From Lachnoclostridium sp. UBA3262 (GTDB lineage Bacteria; Bacillota; Clostridia; Lachnospirales; Lachnospiraceae), in contig DEUM01000023.1 of assembly GCA_002362575.1 (NCBI GenBank), positions 10,802-54,988 on the forward strand: a stretch of DNA of 44,187 nt, written 5' to 3'. Under the pieces are notes generated by a model. The model had not been told where the DNA came from. It was given only the letters and a program-made list of their open reading frames with translations, and did no database searches. The first letter of the stretch is position 1. Each line of letters begins with the position of its first letter. A program made the position numbers and the translations under genes. Of the stretch, positions 25,398 through 34,452 are shown piece by piece.

Positions 25398-26189
25398 CTA
25401 ACACCCACACTTATTCTTTAATGAGTTGCTCTTTACACATTTTTTCCAAAATTTTTCCGAGAAATAATCGAGCAAAAATTCTGAAAAGGCATCCAGCACA
25501 AATATTTCTCCCAGTTCTATGTATCTCTTTTGTCGTTTATAGATATCTAATGGTGTTACTTTCGTATATTCTGCATAGCTCATCACCACATCCTGACCAA
25601 ATAGACAGCTTACACGCATGGCAAAGACATTGATAACTTCTCTCCACTTAGGAAAGTCATAATTATTTATTCTTGTGTTCTTACTATTGTTACCTGATTT
25701 TTCTTTATACTCTGTGAGATTAGAAATAATCCATTTGCAGGAAGTGTATGCTTTACAATCCCCCTGTACAAAGTCCCGAACTGCCTCCACCATAGGGTAA
25801 TTTATGTATAACTTTCCATTTTCGGTTTCATTATCAAAACTCTCCAACATCTGTTGTAAAACTGCCTCTCCGTCTTCCCCTTCTGAAAGATTTCTTTGAT
25901 GACCATCGTAATCAAAAAACAAAAAAACTTCTGCAAAATCATTCCTTGTCAATCCTGTAAGGCTTTGCTTTGCCATAATGCTGTATTCCCTTACTTCTTC
26001 TATGATATCCGTTTCAAAATCATTTTCCTTCATCATTTTCCAAAGCATATATATATTCTGTTCTGCCGGAAGGGTAATAATTTTATATTTTTCCGTATTT
26101 TTAAAATGAACTCGTATAATATTTTCAACAATTCCCTTCTCTCTACTGGCACCTTCTACAATAAATGCCTTGTATGAACCTTTATTCAT
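25398..26189 (-). CDS. TOPRIM-like protein, probable effector paired with the ATPase
   Basis: The product is about 263 residues from the ATG at 26189 (a GTG at 26201 is possible). It opens KAFIVEGASREKG, with a conserved-type Glu at residue 12, and about 80 residues later has FLFFDYDGHQRN (Asp93 and Asp95). An early Glu plus DxD is the metal-binding pattern of TOPRIM nucleases such as those in OLD, RloB, AbiL-type and PARIS systems. The C-terminal half is alpha-helical and ends CGC. The start overlaps the stop of the ATPase gene by eight bases, so the two are probably translationally coupled. I cannot name the exact family; the nuclease role is inference. Confidence 0.72.
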   Translation of the reverse strand: MNKGSYKAFIVEGASREKGIVENIIRVHFKNTEKYKIITLPAEQNIYMLWKMMKENDFETDIIEEVREYSIMAKQSLTGLTRNDFAEVFLFFDYDGHQRNLSEGEDGEAVLQQMLESFDNETENGKLYINYPMVEAVRDFVQGDCKAYTSCKWIISNLTEYKEKSGNNSKNTRINNYDFPKWREVINVFAMRVSCLFGQDVVMSYAEYTKVTPLDIYKRQKRYIELGEIFVLDAFSEFLLDYFSEKFWKKCVKSNSLKNKCGC

Positions 26190-27285
26190 TATTAAATGCA
26201 CCCGCTTTATACATTTTTTGTAAGTTATGTGCCTTTCGCAGTTCCTTCTCCGTTGAGGACGAAACTGTCTTTATTTTATTGTCATTTATCAGAAAATAAC
26301 AATCCGGTCTCAACAAATCATTGGTCATCAAATCCGTATTATGGGTTGACAAAAATATCTGGCACCCTTTTATCTCTTTTAATTTTCTTATAATATGTTC
26401 TGCCAACTCGAAATGATAAAACGCATCAAACTCATCAATATAAATAAAAGAAGCGGATTTCATTTCTATATACCAATAATAGAATATCGCAAGAGAGCGT
26501 GTGCCGGTAGAAGCCACTCCCCAAAAACTTGCTTCTCCATTTTCAAACTTGCAAAACAACCTTTTTTCGCCGTCGATTTCTTTCACAACCAACTCATAGT
26601 GAATATCCTGTTCATGTAAGAAATTTTCGAAATCCTTTACACTGCCACTTTCAATAATTCCTTCCGTAATACTCTTTCGGCCTAACTTAAATCCTTGATA
26701 ACCACGTGTATCCAACGAATAAAACATTAGCATTTTATCTACAAAATTTACAAACTGGTAAAACGTATTGTTTATCTTATTGTCTTCCAATATAGCATTA
26801 CTTTTAATAAATTTTACTCTTGAAATTGGATTTTCATAAGATAACATATTTAATGTTTCTGCCCCCTGCAACGTCGTATAGCCCGTATTTTCTATAAAAT
26901 TATATGATAAGACCTCTTTTCCAGCAATATGCAGCACTTCATATAAAAGCTCGTCTTCATAAATTTTTGAATATTCATACACAACCTCTATGCCATCAAA
27001 AATAAATGTATATTCAAAGGTAGCGTTGTCTATCTTCGAATCCATATTTACATACGGTGTATAAGAACGTAATTTATTTTTGTCGGTCAGATGAAGGACA
27101 ATATCAAACACCGCCAGCCCAAGATTTGTTTTACCACTACCATTCGGACCATAGATAATACCCTTTGCAACGCAATCATTTTCGATAGCCTCACTGTTAA
27201 ACTCATAGCTGCACGGCTGCGATAAATCCCATGTAATCTTTTCTTTGAAATTTTTAAAATTTTTTACGCTAAATTTAGTTATCAT
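26182..27285 (-). CDS. AAA/ABC-type ATPase (AAA_15/AAA_21, OLD/RloA-like)
   Basis: This is a 367-residue ATPase. The N-terminal strand MITKFSVKNFKNFKEKITW is typical of SMC/OLD-like ATPases. Walker A is GPNGSGKT (46-53), the signature-like ASTGTRSL is at 258-265, Walker B is FIYIDEFDA (280-288) and the switch His is in LSTHNTDLM (312-320). The region between (about 70-250) is a lid or insert of unknown role. The start is fixed at 27285 by AAGGA eight bases upstream and by a promoter at 27356-27384 that would lie inside a longer reading. Such ATPases sense or restrain a partner nuclease, here the coupled TOPRIM-like gene. Confidence 0.88.
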   Translation of the reverse strand: MITKFSVKNFKNFKEKITWDLSQPCSYEFNSEAIENDCVAKGIIYGPNGSGKTNLGLAVFDIVLHLTDKNKLRSYTPYVNMDSKIDNATFEYTFIFDGIEVVYEYSKIYEDELLYEVLHIAGKEVLSYNFIENTGYTTLQGAETLNMLSYENPISRVKFIKSNAILEDNKINNTFYQFVNFVDKMLMFYSLDTRGYQGFKLGRKSITEGIIESGSVKDFENFLHEQDIHYELVVKEIDGEKRLFCKFENGEASFWGVASTGTRSLAIFYYWYIEMKSASFIYIDEFDAFYHFELAEHIIRKLKEIKGCQIFLSTHNTDLMTNDLLRPDCYFLINDNKIKTVSSSTEKELRKAHNLQKMYKAGAFNNE

Positions 27286-27355
27286 TGCTACCATCCTTTT
27301 TTCCCATATGATAGGCAACTTCGCCCATATTTCATCTTTTGTTTCAGTTTCTGCT

Positions 27356-27384
27356 ATTATAGCATGAATCCTCTCGCTAATCAA
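27356..27384 (-). promoter_or_regulatory. Promoter of the ATPase/TOPRIM pair
   Basis: Read leftward: TTGATT, a 17-base spacer, perfect TATAAT. Start of transcription near 27349 leaves a leader of about 64 bases before the ATG at 27285. Confidence 0.8.
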
Positions 27385-27530
27385 GAAGTTCCGTAGTTTT
27401 TTTACGGCTTTTTTATTTCTATTCTATGCCACAAGATATGCTATAAGAACCGGTTTCAAGCACTAATCCTATTATCAGTATGTACATTTTCAGACACATA
27501 ATACACAAATATCACAAATAAAATCCGTCA

Positions 27531-27559
27531 TAGACTCCATACTGTAACTGTGATATACT
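27531..27559 (+). promoter_or_regulatory. Promoter of the 70-residue membrane protein gene
   Basis: TAGACT, a 17-base spacer ending in TGA, then TATACT (extended -10 type), 37 bases before the ATG. Confidence 0.5.
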
Positions 27560-27596
27560 TGTTTAATAATATATAAAAGAAAGGAAGTAATCTACC

Positions 27597-27809
27597 ATGG
27601 ACGCAAACGAAAAACAACGCCACCTATATATAAGAAACGCACTGATCTGTTTCGCCTGCACCGCCGTCTGTATCAGTATCGACATCCGGACTTTCATTCA
27701 GGAGGGACATTTCTCTCTGAACTGGAACACCGGACTATCCTTTGCGCTGTATATCGTTCTGATACTTATGGGAGTCCGTGCCATTAAAAAATACAGAGAG
27801 CTCTCCTAG
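27597..27809 (+). CDS. Small membrane protein with two predicted helices
   Basis: This 70-residue protein has a basic N-terminus (MDANEKQRHLYIRN), a first helix (ALICFACTAVCISIDI), a short loop and a second helix (GLSFALYIVLILMGVRAI), ending in a charged tail. AAAGGAAG lies upstream at a suitable distance and a promoter is visible. It is read away from the ATPase gene and toward polC, which it nearly meets (22-base gap). I do not recognise the family. It could be an independent small membrane protein or an accessory to the neighbouring ATPase pair; nothing in the sequence decides this. Confidence 0.68.
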   Translation: MDANEKQRHLYIRNALICFACTAVCISIDIRTFIQEGHFSLNWNTGLSFALYIVLILMGVRAIKKYRELS

Positions 27810-27831
27810 CCTAACCGTATCGTCAGGCTAT

Positions 27832-30800
27832 TCACATAAAATCTAACAGCGACATCTGGTCGCTCAATGGCAGATTTTCTAAAAGTCCCATCTCACGCAT
27901 CTTATCAACAATCGTTCCACTGACCTTACTGCGGTTTTTAAAATTCTCACAGGAAGTAAATGCTCCGTTCTTTGCCGCTTCAACAACCCCCTCAGCCGCC
28001 TTGTCTCCCATTCCGTCTATGCTGTTTAACGCCGGCATCAGTTTTCCATCTATAATCTGAAAGTGTTTTGCCTGCGCCGTAAAAATGTCAATCGGTGTAA
28101 ATTCATAACCACGGGCATACATCTCCTGTACAATCTTCATATCGCCGTAAGCCGCCTGCTCCTTCTGGCTCAGCTCATTCATACGTCTCTTATAGTCCTT
28201 CATCGTCGCCTCTAATTTCTCACGCCCCTGACACATGATTTCATAGTCAAAAGCCTTCGCACGGATGCTGAAAAAAGCAGCATAGTAGGCAAGCGGATAA
28301 TACACCTTAAAGTAGGCAATGCGGAAAGCCATCATGACATAGGCAACGGCATGCGCTTTCGGGAACATATACTTAATCTTTTTGCAGGACTCTATGTACC
28401 ACGGCTCTACGCCAGCCGCAATCATCGCCTCCTCCATTTCCGGCTGTAGTCCCTTTCCCTTTCGCACACTCTCCATAATCTTAAACGCCAGCCCGTTCTC
28501 CACTCCGGTATGAATCAGGTACGTCATAATATCATCACGGGTACAAATCGCCGTTGACAGCGTACAGTCGCCCCTTGCAATATAATACTGCGCATTATTT
28601 AACCACACATCCGTACCATGTGACAGACCGGAAATTCGCACTAAATCCGAAAAGTTCTTCGGTTTCGTGTCCCGCAGCATCTGCATGACAAACTCCGTTC
28701 CAAACTCCGGTATTCCGAGGCTCCCCAAATCACACCCCATCAAATCCTCGGGTGTCACGCCGAGCGCACTTGTATCTTCAAATAAAGACAAGACCATCGG
28801 ATCGTCCAGACTGATATCCAGTGAGTTTACCCCTGTGATATCCTCCAGCATACGAATCATGGTCGGATCATCGTGTCCGAGTATGTCAAGCTTTAACAGG
28901 TTGTGGTCAATCGAGTGATAGTCAAAATGCGTCGTAATAATCGAGGTTTCCATATCATTCGCCGGATGCTGCACTGGTGTAAAGGTGTAAATATCCCAGC
29001 CCTTTGGCAGGACAACAATACCGCCCGGGTGCTGTCCCGTCGCACGGCGCACACCGACACACCCCTCCAAAAGACGCTCGATTTCCTCTGTTCTCTTATG
29101 TACTTCCCTCTCCTCAAAATAATTCTTTACATAACCATAAGCCGTCTTATCTGCCAGCGTCCCAATCGTTCCTGCACGGAAAGTCTGACCTGCCCCGAAT
29201 ATTACCTCGGTATAACTATGCGCCTTACTCTGATACTCACCGGAAAAATTCAAGTCGATATCCGGCTCTTTATCTCCATAAAATCCAAGAAAAGTTTCAA
29301 ACGGAATATCATGCCCATCACGGATTAACGGTGCGCCGCACTCTGGACAATCCTTCGGCGGCATATCAAAACCAGAACTTCCGGCAAACGCTCTTACCTC
29401 ATCGGAATCAAAATCCACGTAGTGGCATTTCTCGCAATAATAATGTGCCGGGAGAGGATTCACCTCCGTGATACCCGACATCGTGGCAACAAAAGAAGAA
29501 CCGACCGAGCCACGCGAGCCCACCAGATATCCGTCCTCGTTCGACTTCCACACAAGCTTCTGAGCAATAATATACATTACGGCAAATCCATTTTTAATAA
29601 TAGAATTTAACTCATGCTCCAGCCGTTCTGACACCTGTGGAGGAAGCGGCTTCCCATACATAGAGTATGCCTTCCGGTTACAGATATCACGGAGGTCTTT
29701 ATCCGAATTTGGTATAATCGGTGCACACTTATCCGGGAAAACCGGCGACATTTTTTCCACCATGTCAGCAATCCGGTTCGTGTTCGTCACGACTACCTCC
29801 ATCGCCTTTTCCCCGCCAAGGTAGGAAAATTCTTGCAGCATTTCTTCAGTCGTCCGCAAATACAGAGGCGGCTGGTTATCATCATCCATCTTCTTTCCCG
29901 CAAATAATATACGGCGGTAAATTTCATCTTCCGGATCCAGAAAATGCACGTCACAGGTAGCACAGACCGGCTTATTATATTTTTCCCCCAGCCTCACGAT
30001 ACGCCGATTCATGTCCTTCAAATCGTCCCATGTATTGATATTTTCATAAGCGCCCTTGTCCTTCTCAAACATAAATTCATTATTGGCAATTGGCTGAATT
30101 TCCAGATAATCATAAAAATTAACTAATTCTTCAATCCGCTCGTCCTCCGCTTCGTCCAAAAGAGCGCGGTACAGTTCCCCCGCCTCACATGCCGAGCCGA
30201 GAATCAGCCCCTCCCGCCATTTCATAAGCTGACTTTTTGGAATACGCGGACGACGGTAATAATAATCTAAATGCGCCATCGACACGAGACGGTAGAGATT
30301 TACCCGCCCTACCTCATTTTTCGCAAGGATAATCGCATGATAACTCGGCTTCTTCTTAATTATCTCCGGTGCAGAATGAGTCCTTTTATACAGGGCATCT
30401 AAATCCGCTATGCCTTCTTTCTCAAGTATGGAAATCATTTTCTCAAAAATTCCGGCCGTTGCCTCTGCGTCCTCCACCGCACGGTGATGATTTTCCAGCG
30501 ATATTTTCATTATCTTTGCCACATTATCCAGCGTATACCGTGCCAGATGAGGAAAGAGAACTCTGGCGATGCCGACCGTATCGACTACGGTAAACTCCAC
30601 ATCAATCCCCTGTTCTTTTCCTTTTTTACAAATAAAACTGTAGTCAAAACCGGCATTGTGTGCAACCAGCACACAGCCCTCACAGAATTTCAAAAACTCC
30701 GGCAATACCGTCTCAATATCGGGGGCATCCGCCACCATGGAATCGTCAATGCTTGTCACCTCGGTGATACGCAGAGGAATCGGCACACCCGGATTGACAA

Positions 30801-32205
30801 AAGTACTGAAACGCTCCGAAATTTTCCCATTTTCCACCTTAACTGCACCAATCTCAATAATCCGGTTTCTCGTCGGGGAAAATCCCGTCGTCTCCAAATC
30901 GAATACGACAAAAGAATCCTGAAGCGACTGACCTTCCGAATTGACTACCGTATCATCCAAATCATCTACCAGATACGCCTCACATCCATAGATAATCTTA
31001 AAATCATCCTTATATCCCGCTATCGCATGGTCTGCGTCGGGAAAAGACTGCACCACGCCATGGTCGGTAATCGCAATCGCAGGATGCCCCCAGTCATGTG
31101 CCCTTGCTACCATCTGCTTGCAGTTTGTCATACCATCCATATCGCTCATCTGCGTGTGGGCATGAAGCTCGACACGTTTCATCGGAGACTCATCAATACG
31201 TCCTACCTTAAAATTTTCAATCTCCTTCATCCCTGTGATATTTCCAACTCGGATTTCCTTGTCATATGTATCAAAAGAAGCCACCCCTTTGAGACGGATA
31301 AAATTCCCCTTTTTCACAAATTCAAAAAAAGAAAGTTCCTCTACCAGTTCCTTTTTTATAAATACTTTACATAAAATCGTATCCGTAAAATCCGTGACGG
31401 CAAAGGTTACAATCAGCTTGTCCCCCTTTATCTCCCGGCTGTCAACGTTTCGAATCATGCCGTCTATCACGACCTCGCCTATCTCGTCCACGATTTCTTT
31501 TACCGGAATAACCGTACCCTCTACATTTTTTCCAAAAAATACCGATGGGTCGTTTGCCGGCTTACGGTAATTGCTTTTCTTTGGAACAAATGGCTTTTTC
31601 TTTACCGGATCGGAAACCGTCACCGACTCTTTCGATGCGACAGAATCATTTTCATCCTTCTTTATAACCATATGATACACTTCCGGCTCCGATGGCTTTT
31701 CCCGCTCCCTTTTCACATAGTCAAAACGAACCTCTATATCTCTGTCAAACCTTTTTGCAAAATGCGCTGTCAGTAAATCACTTATCTGTGCACTTCTCTC
31801 ACGGCACAGAAAATCATCATCGCACGTCACGATTAGCGTATCACCCGACACAGAAAAAGGCTCTGAAAAAAATTTCATGTAATCTACCGCATTTTTCTCC
31901 CGCAGTTCCTCCTTCAATGTGTCTTCACATAGAGAAATCAGCCTTTCCAAATCATATTCCTTCGTAAAAGGGTACGATATTTCAAGCTTTGGGCGGACGC
32001 CCAGCCGCCGGAATGCCTGCTTATATAATTTCTGCTCCATATTTTTAATCACACGGTAATGTAAAAGCTGGTCGCATCTACAATAGATAAACGCCAGCAT
32101 TTTTGTTTTCGACGCACTAACCTTCTCCACCATCGCACTGGAAAAATAGTCATATAATTTCTCGTCTACGGATAAATCCGGGAACGCTTCAAAAAAATGA
32201 ACCAC
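27832..32205 (-). CDS. polC: DNA polymerase III alpha subunit, Gram-positive PolC type
   Basis: This 1457-residue protein is the replicative polymerase with built-in proofreading. In order: an N-terminal domain (1-200), an OB-fold (about 225-335), a PHP domain with VELHAHTQMSD (346-356) and TDHGVV, interrupted by a DEDD 3'-5' exonuclease (FDLETTGF at 435, DxE catalytic pair), then the polymerase core with VGSRGSVGSSF, a zinc finger (CEKCHY and CPECG), DIDLNFSGEYQ (catalytic Asp pair) and GQHPGGIVVLP, and the C-terminal helical region. Translation starts at GTG (32205) behind AAAGGGGG. It is 15 bases downstream of ispG and is the last gene of the pyrH-to-polC run. Confidence 0.98.
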   Translation of the reverse strand: MVHFFEAFPDLSVDEKLYDYFSSAMVEKVSASKTKMLAFIYCRCDQLLHYRVIKNMEQKLYKQAFRRLGVRPKLEISYPFTKEYDLERLISLCEDTLKEELREKNAVDYMKFFSEPFSVSGDTLIVTCDDDFLCRERSAQISDLLTAHFAKRFDRDIEVRFDYVKREREKPSEPEVYHMVIKKDENDSVASKESVTVSDPVKKKPFVPKKSNYRKPANDPSVFFGKNVEGTVIPVKEIVDEIGEVVIDGMIRNVDSREIKGDKLIVTFAVTDFTDTILCKVFIKKELVEELSFFEFVKKGNFIRLKGVASFDTYDKEIRVGNITGMKEIENFKVGRIDESPMKRVELHAHTQMSDMDGMTNCKQMVARAHDWGHPAIAITDHGVVQSFPDADHAIAGYKDDFKIIYGCEAYLVDDLDDTVVNSEGQSLQDSFVVFDLETTGFSPTRNRIIEIGAVKVENGKISERFSTFVNPGVPIPLRITEVTSIDDSMVADAPDIETVLPEFLKFCEGCVLVAHNAGFDYSFICKKGKEQGIDVEFTVVDTVGIARVLFPHLARYTLDNVAKIMKISLENHHRAVEDAEATAGIFEKMISILEKEGIADLDALYKRTHSAPEIIKKKPSYHAIILAKNEVGRVNLYRLVSMAHLDYYYRRPRIPKSQLMKWREGLILGSACEAGELYRALLDEAEDERIEELVNFYDYLEIQPIANNEFMFEKDKGAYENINTWDDLKDMNRRIVRLGEKYNKPVCATCDVHFLDPEDEIYRRILFAGKKMDDDNQPPLYLRTTEEMLQEFSYLGGEKAMEVVVTNTNRIADMVEKMSPVFPDKCAPIIPNSDKDLRDICNRKAYSMYGKPLPPQVSERLEHELNSIIKNGFAVMYIIAQKLVWKSNEDGYLVGSRGSVGSSFVATMSGITEVNPLPAHYYCEKCHYVDFDSDEVRAFAGSSGFDMPPKDCPECGAPLIRDGHDIPFETFLGFYGDKEPDIDLNFSGEYQSKAHSYTEVIFGAGQTFRAGTIGTLADKTAYGYVKNYFEEREVHKRTEEIERLLEGCVGVRRATGQHPGGIVVLPKGWDIYTFTPVQHPANDMETSIITTHFDYHSIDHNLLKLDILGHDDPTMIRMLEDITGVNSLDISLDDPMVLSLFEDTSALGVTPEDLMGCDLGSLGIPEFGTEFVMQMLRDTKPKNFSDLVRISGLSHGTDVWLNNAQYYIARGDCTLSTAICTRDDIMTYLIHTGVENGLAFKIMESVRKGKGLQPEMEEAMIAAGVEPWYIESCKKIKYMFPKAHAVAYVMMAFRIAYFKVYYPLAYYAAFFSIRAKAFDYEIMCQGREKLEATMKDYKRRMNELSQKEQAAYGDMKIVQEMYARGYEFTPIDIFTAQAKHFQIIDGKLMPALNSIDGMGDKAAEGVVEAAKNGAFTSCENFKNRSKVSGTIVDKMREMGLLENLPLSDQMSLLDFM

Positions 32206-32220
32206 AAAATGCCCCCTTTA

Positions 32221-33273
32221 TTAACTCCAATGTATCAACTCCTGCCGCAAGGTTTCTAATAGCTCGGACTCTGGTACCTTTTTCACAATCTCTCCCTTTT
32301 TAATCAGAAGCCCTTCTCCGATACCGCCGGCAATTCCGATGTCTGCCTCTCTCGCCTCGCCCGGGCCGTTTACTGCACAGCCCATTACCGCCACCTTAAT
32401 ATCCAAATCAAAATCTTTGACCATCTCCTCCACCTGCTCGGCAAGCCCAATCAAATCGATCTGGGTGCGCCCACAGGTCGGACATGACACAACACTGATT
32501 CCGCCCTTTCTCAGGCCAAGTGTTTTCAGAATCAGCTTAGCCGCATAAATTTCCTGAACCGGATTTCCTGTCAGCGACACCCGGATGGTATCGCCGATGC
32601 CCTGATACAAAATATTTCCGAGTCCAATCGCCGATTTTATACTGCCGGAATAGACTGTTCCCGACTCGGTAATGCCGACGTGAAGAGGGAAATCCGTCTT
32701 CTCTGCCAGCAGTTCATGCGCACGGATACTCATCAGCACATCTGAAGATTTTATACTAATGACGAGATTTTCATAACCCATATCACAAATCAAATTTACC
32801 TTATCCAGCGCGCTTTCCACAATTCCCTCTGCAGTCACGCCGCCATACTTTTCAATCAGATTCTTCTCAAGAGAGCCACTGTTTACCCCCACGCGGATTG
32901 GTACATTTCTCTCCCGGCAGCAATCCACGACTGCCTGTATTCTTTCGCGGCTTCCAATATTTCCCGGATTAATACGAATTTTATCCGCGCCGTTTTCCAC
33001 CGCCGCTATCGCTAATTTATAGTCAAAATGGATATCTGCCACAAGCGGAATATGGATTTGCTTCTTTATTTCGTAAAAAGCCTCTGCCGCCTCCATTGTC
33101 GGGACGGCGCAGCGGATAATCTCGCACCCTGCCTGCTCCAACGCCAAAATCTGCTCCACCGTGGCAGAAACATTTTCTGTCTTCGTATTCGTCATGGATT
33201 GAATTGCAATCGGGTTATCGGAACCTATCTTTACTCGTCCAATGGCAATCTCCCTCGTCGGTTTCCTTATCAT
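32221..33273 (-). CDS. ispG: (E)-4-hydroxy-3-methylbut-2-enyl-diphosphate synthase (flavodoxin/ferredoxin)
   Basis: This 350-residue iron-sulfur enzyme of the MEP isoprenoid pathway converts MEcPP to HMBPP. The TIM-barrel part begins TREIAIGRVKIGSDNPIAIQS with QSMTNT. The three cluster-binding Cys are in VSCPTCGRTQIDL and AVMGCAVNGPGEAREADIGIAGG. Family length is normal. GGAGGGAG precedes the ATG. It sits between rseP and polC, and dxr of the same pathway is two genes upstream. Confidence 0.97.
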   Translation of the reverse strand: MIRKPTREIAIGRVKIGSDNPIAIQSMTNTKTENVSATVEQILALEQAGCEIIRCAVPTMEAAEAFYEIKKQIHIPLVADIHFDYKLAIAAVENGADKIRINPGNIGSRERIQAVVDCCRERNVPIRVGVNSGSLEKNLIEKYGGVTAEGIVESALDKVNLICDMGYENLVISIKSSDVLMSIRAHELLAEKTDFPLHVGITESGTVYSGSIKSAIGLGNILYQGIGDTIRVSLTGNPVQEIYAAKLILKTLGLRKGGISVVSCPTCGRTQIDLIGLAEQVEEMVKDFDLDIKVAVMGCAVNGPGEAREADIGIAGGIGEGLLIKKGEIVKKVPESELLETLRQELIHWS

Positions 33274-33327
33274 ATTTCGCTCCCTCCAGAATGTTTACTT
33301 CTCTGCCGCACATCCCCGGCGATTGTC

Positions 33328-34452
33328 CTAAAACAATTTAATCACGTCGTTTGCCAAAATGAGAACCATCAAAACCATAAGGAGCATAAATCCGGTCACA
33401 TTGACATAATTTTCGATTTTGCGGTTCAAAGGCTTCCTGCGAATCCATTCGACAATCAAAAATAACAGCCTTCCACCGTCTAACGCCGGAATCGGAAGCA
33501 GATTCATCACACCGAGATTGGCGGTAAGCAAAATACTGATATTTAAAATACTCAGCATAACAACCGAAATCCCCTTAGGTTTCGCCGTGTTCACCGTATT
33601 TCCTACAATCTTTACAATACCAACCGGACCGGCAATATCTTTTGTACTGACCTTACCCTGTATCATTTGTCCGAGACTTTCCACTGTCGTGAAAATCCAG
33701 AACTTTACTTCATACGCAGCGTACTTTACGGCACTGAAGCCGCCCAATTTCGTTCTTCCATTTCCATAGGCAAAGCCAAGCCGATATTTTTCTACGCCAT
33801 CCTGCCCTTTCACAAGTTTCGGCGTCACCGTTACAGATTTCTCCACGCCGTCTCTCTCAACTGTAATATCAATCGCCTCGTCCGACATCTTGTGGAACTG
33901 GAAATACGAATCAATTTCACGGTTAATCACAATATTTCTTCCGTTAATTTCTGTGAATACATCGCCTTCCTGAATTCCTGCCTCCGCAAGCGGCATCCCC
34001 TGCTCGACATTGCTGACTACCGGCGCATCATATCCGACACTGACCATAATGATAAAGGCAAGCAGAAAAGCGAGGATAAAATTAAAGAACGGTCCGGCAA
34101 AAATAATAGCCATACGGGCATACACCGATTTCTTCCCAAAAGCGCTGTCATCCTCCACTTCTTCCTCCTCGCCTAACATCATACAGGAACCGCCAAACGG
34201 AAGAAGCTTAATGGAGTACAACGTGCCCTCATCGTATTCCGGATGTTCCTCAAAAAATTTTGTGGATTTGAGAAATAAAACATTTCTTCCCTCCACAGTT
34301 TTTCCCCATGAGATGAGACGCGGTCCCATACCGAGAGAAAACTCGATTACCTTAACTTTATTCCATTTTGCCACGATAAAATGTCCAAACTCATGTATAA
34401 TAACGATAAGGCTAAAAACAAGAATCGCGATACAAATATTCCAAAAACTCAT
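33328..34452 (-). CDS. rseP: Site-2 intramembrane metalloprotease (RseP, M50 family)
   Basis: This 374-residue multi-pass membrane protein performs regulated intramembrane cleavage of anti-sigma factors and remnant signal peptides. The zinc motif HEFGH is at residues 20-24 in the first helix, a PDZ domain occupies about 175-255, and the second zinc ligand is in NLLPIPALDGGRLLF near the C-terminus. The start at 34452 is fixed by GGAGG five bases upstream and by an ATGA overlap with the end of dxr. It is part of the isoprenoid and envelope operon. Confidence 0.96.
   Translation of the reverse strand: MSFWNICIAILVFSLIVIIHEFGHFIVAKWNKVKVIEFSLGMGPRLISWGKTVEGRNVLFLKSTKFFEEHPEYDEGTLYSIKLLPFGGSCMMLGEEEEVEDDSAFGKKSVYARMAIIFAGPFFNFILAFLLAFIIMVSVGYDAPVVSNVEQGMPLAEAGIQEGDVFTEINGRNIVINREIDSYFQFHKMSDEAIDITVERDGVEKSVTVTPKLVKGQDGVEKYRLGFAYGNGRTKLGGFSAVKYAAYEVKFWIFTTVESLGQMIQGKVSTKDIAGPVGIVKIVGNTVNTAKPKGISVVMLSILNISILLTANLGVMNLLPIPALDGGRLLFLIVEWIRRKPLNRKIENYVNVTGFMLLMVLMVLILANDVIKLF

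Noticed and set aside
27808..27830. Hairpin AGCCT/AGGCT between the 70-residue gene and polC as a shared terminator
   Set aside because: The stem has only five pairs and lacks a T-run on either side.
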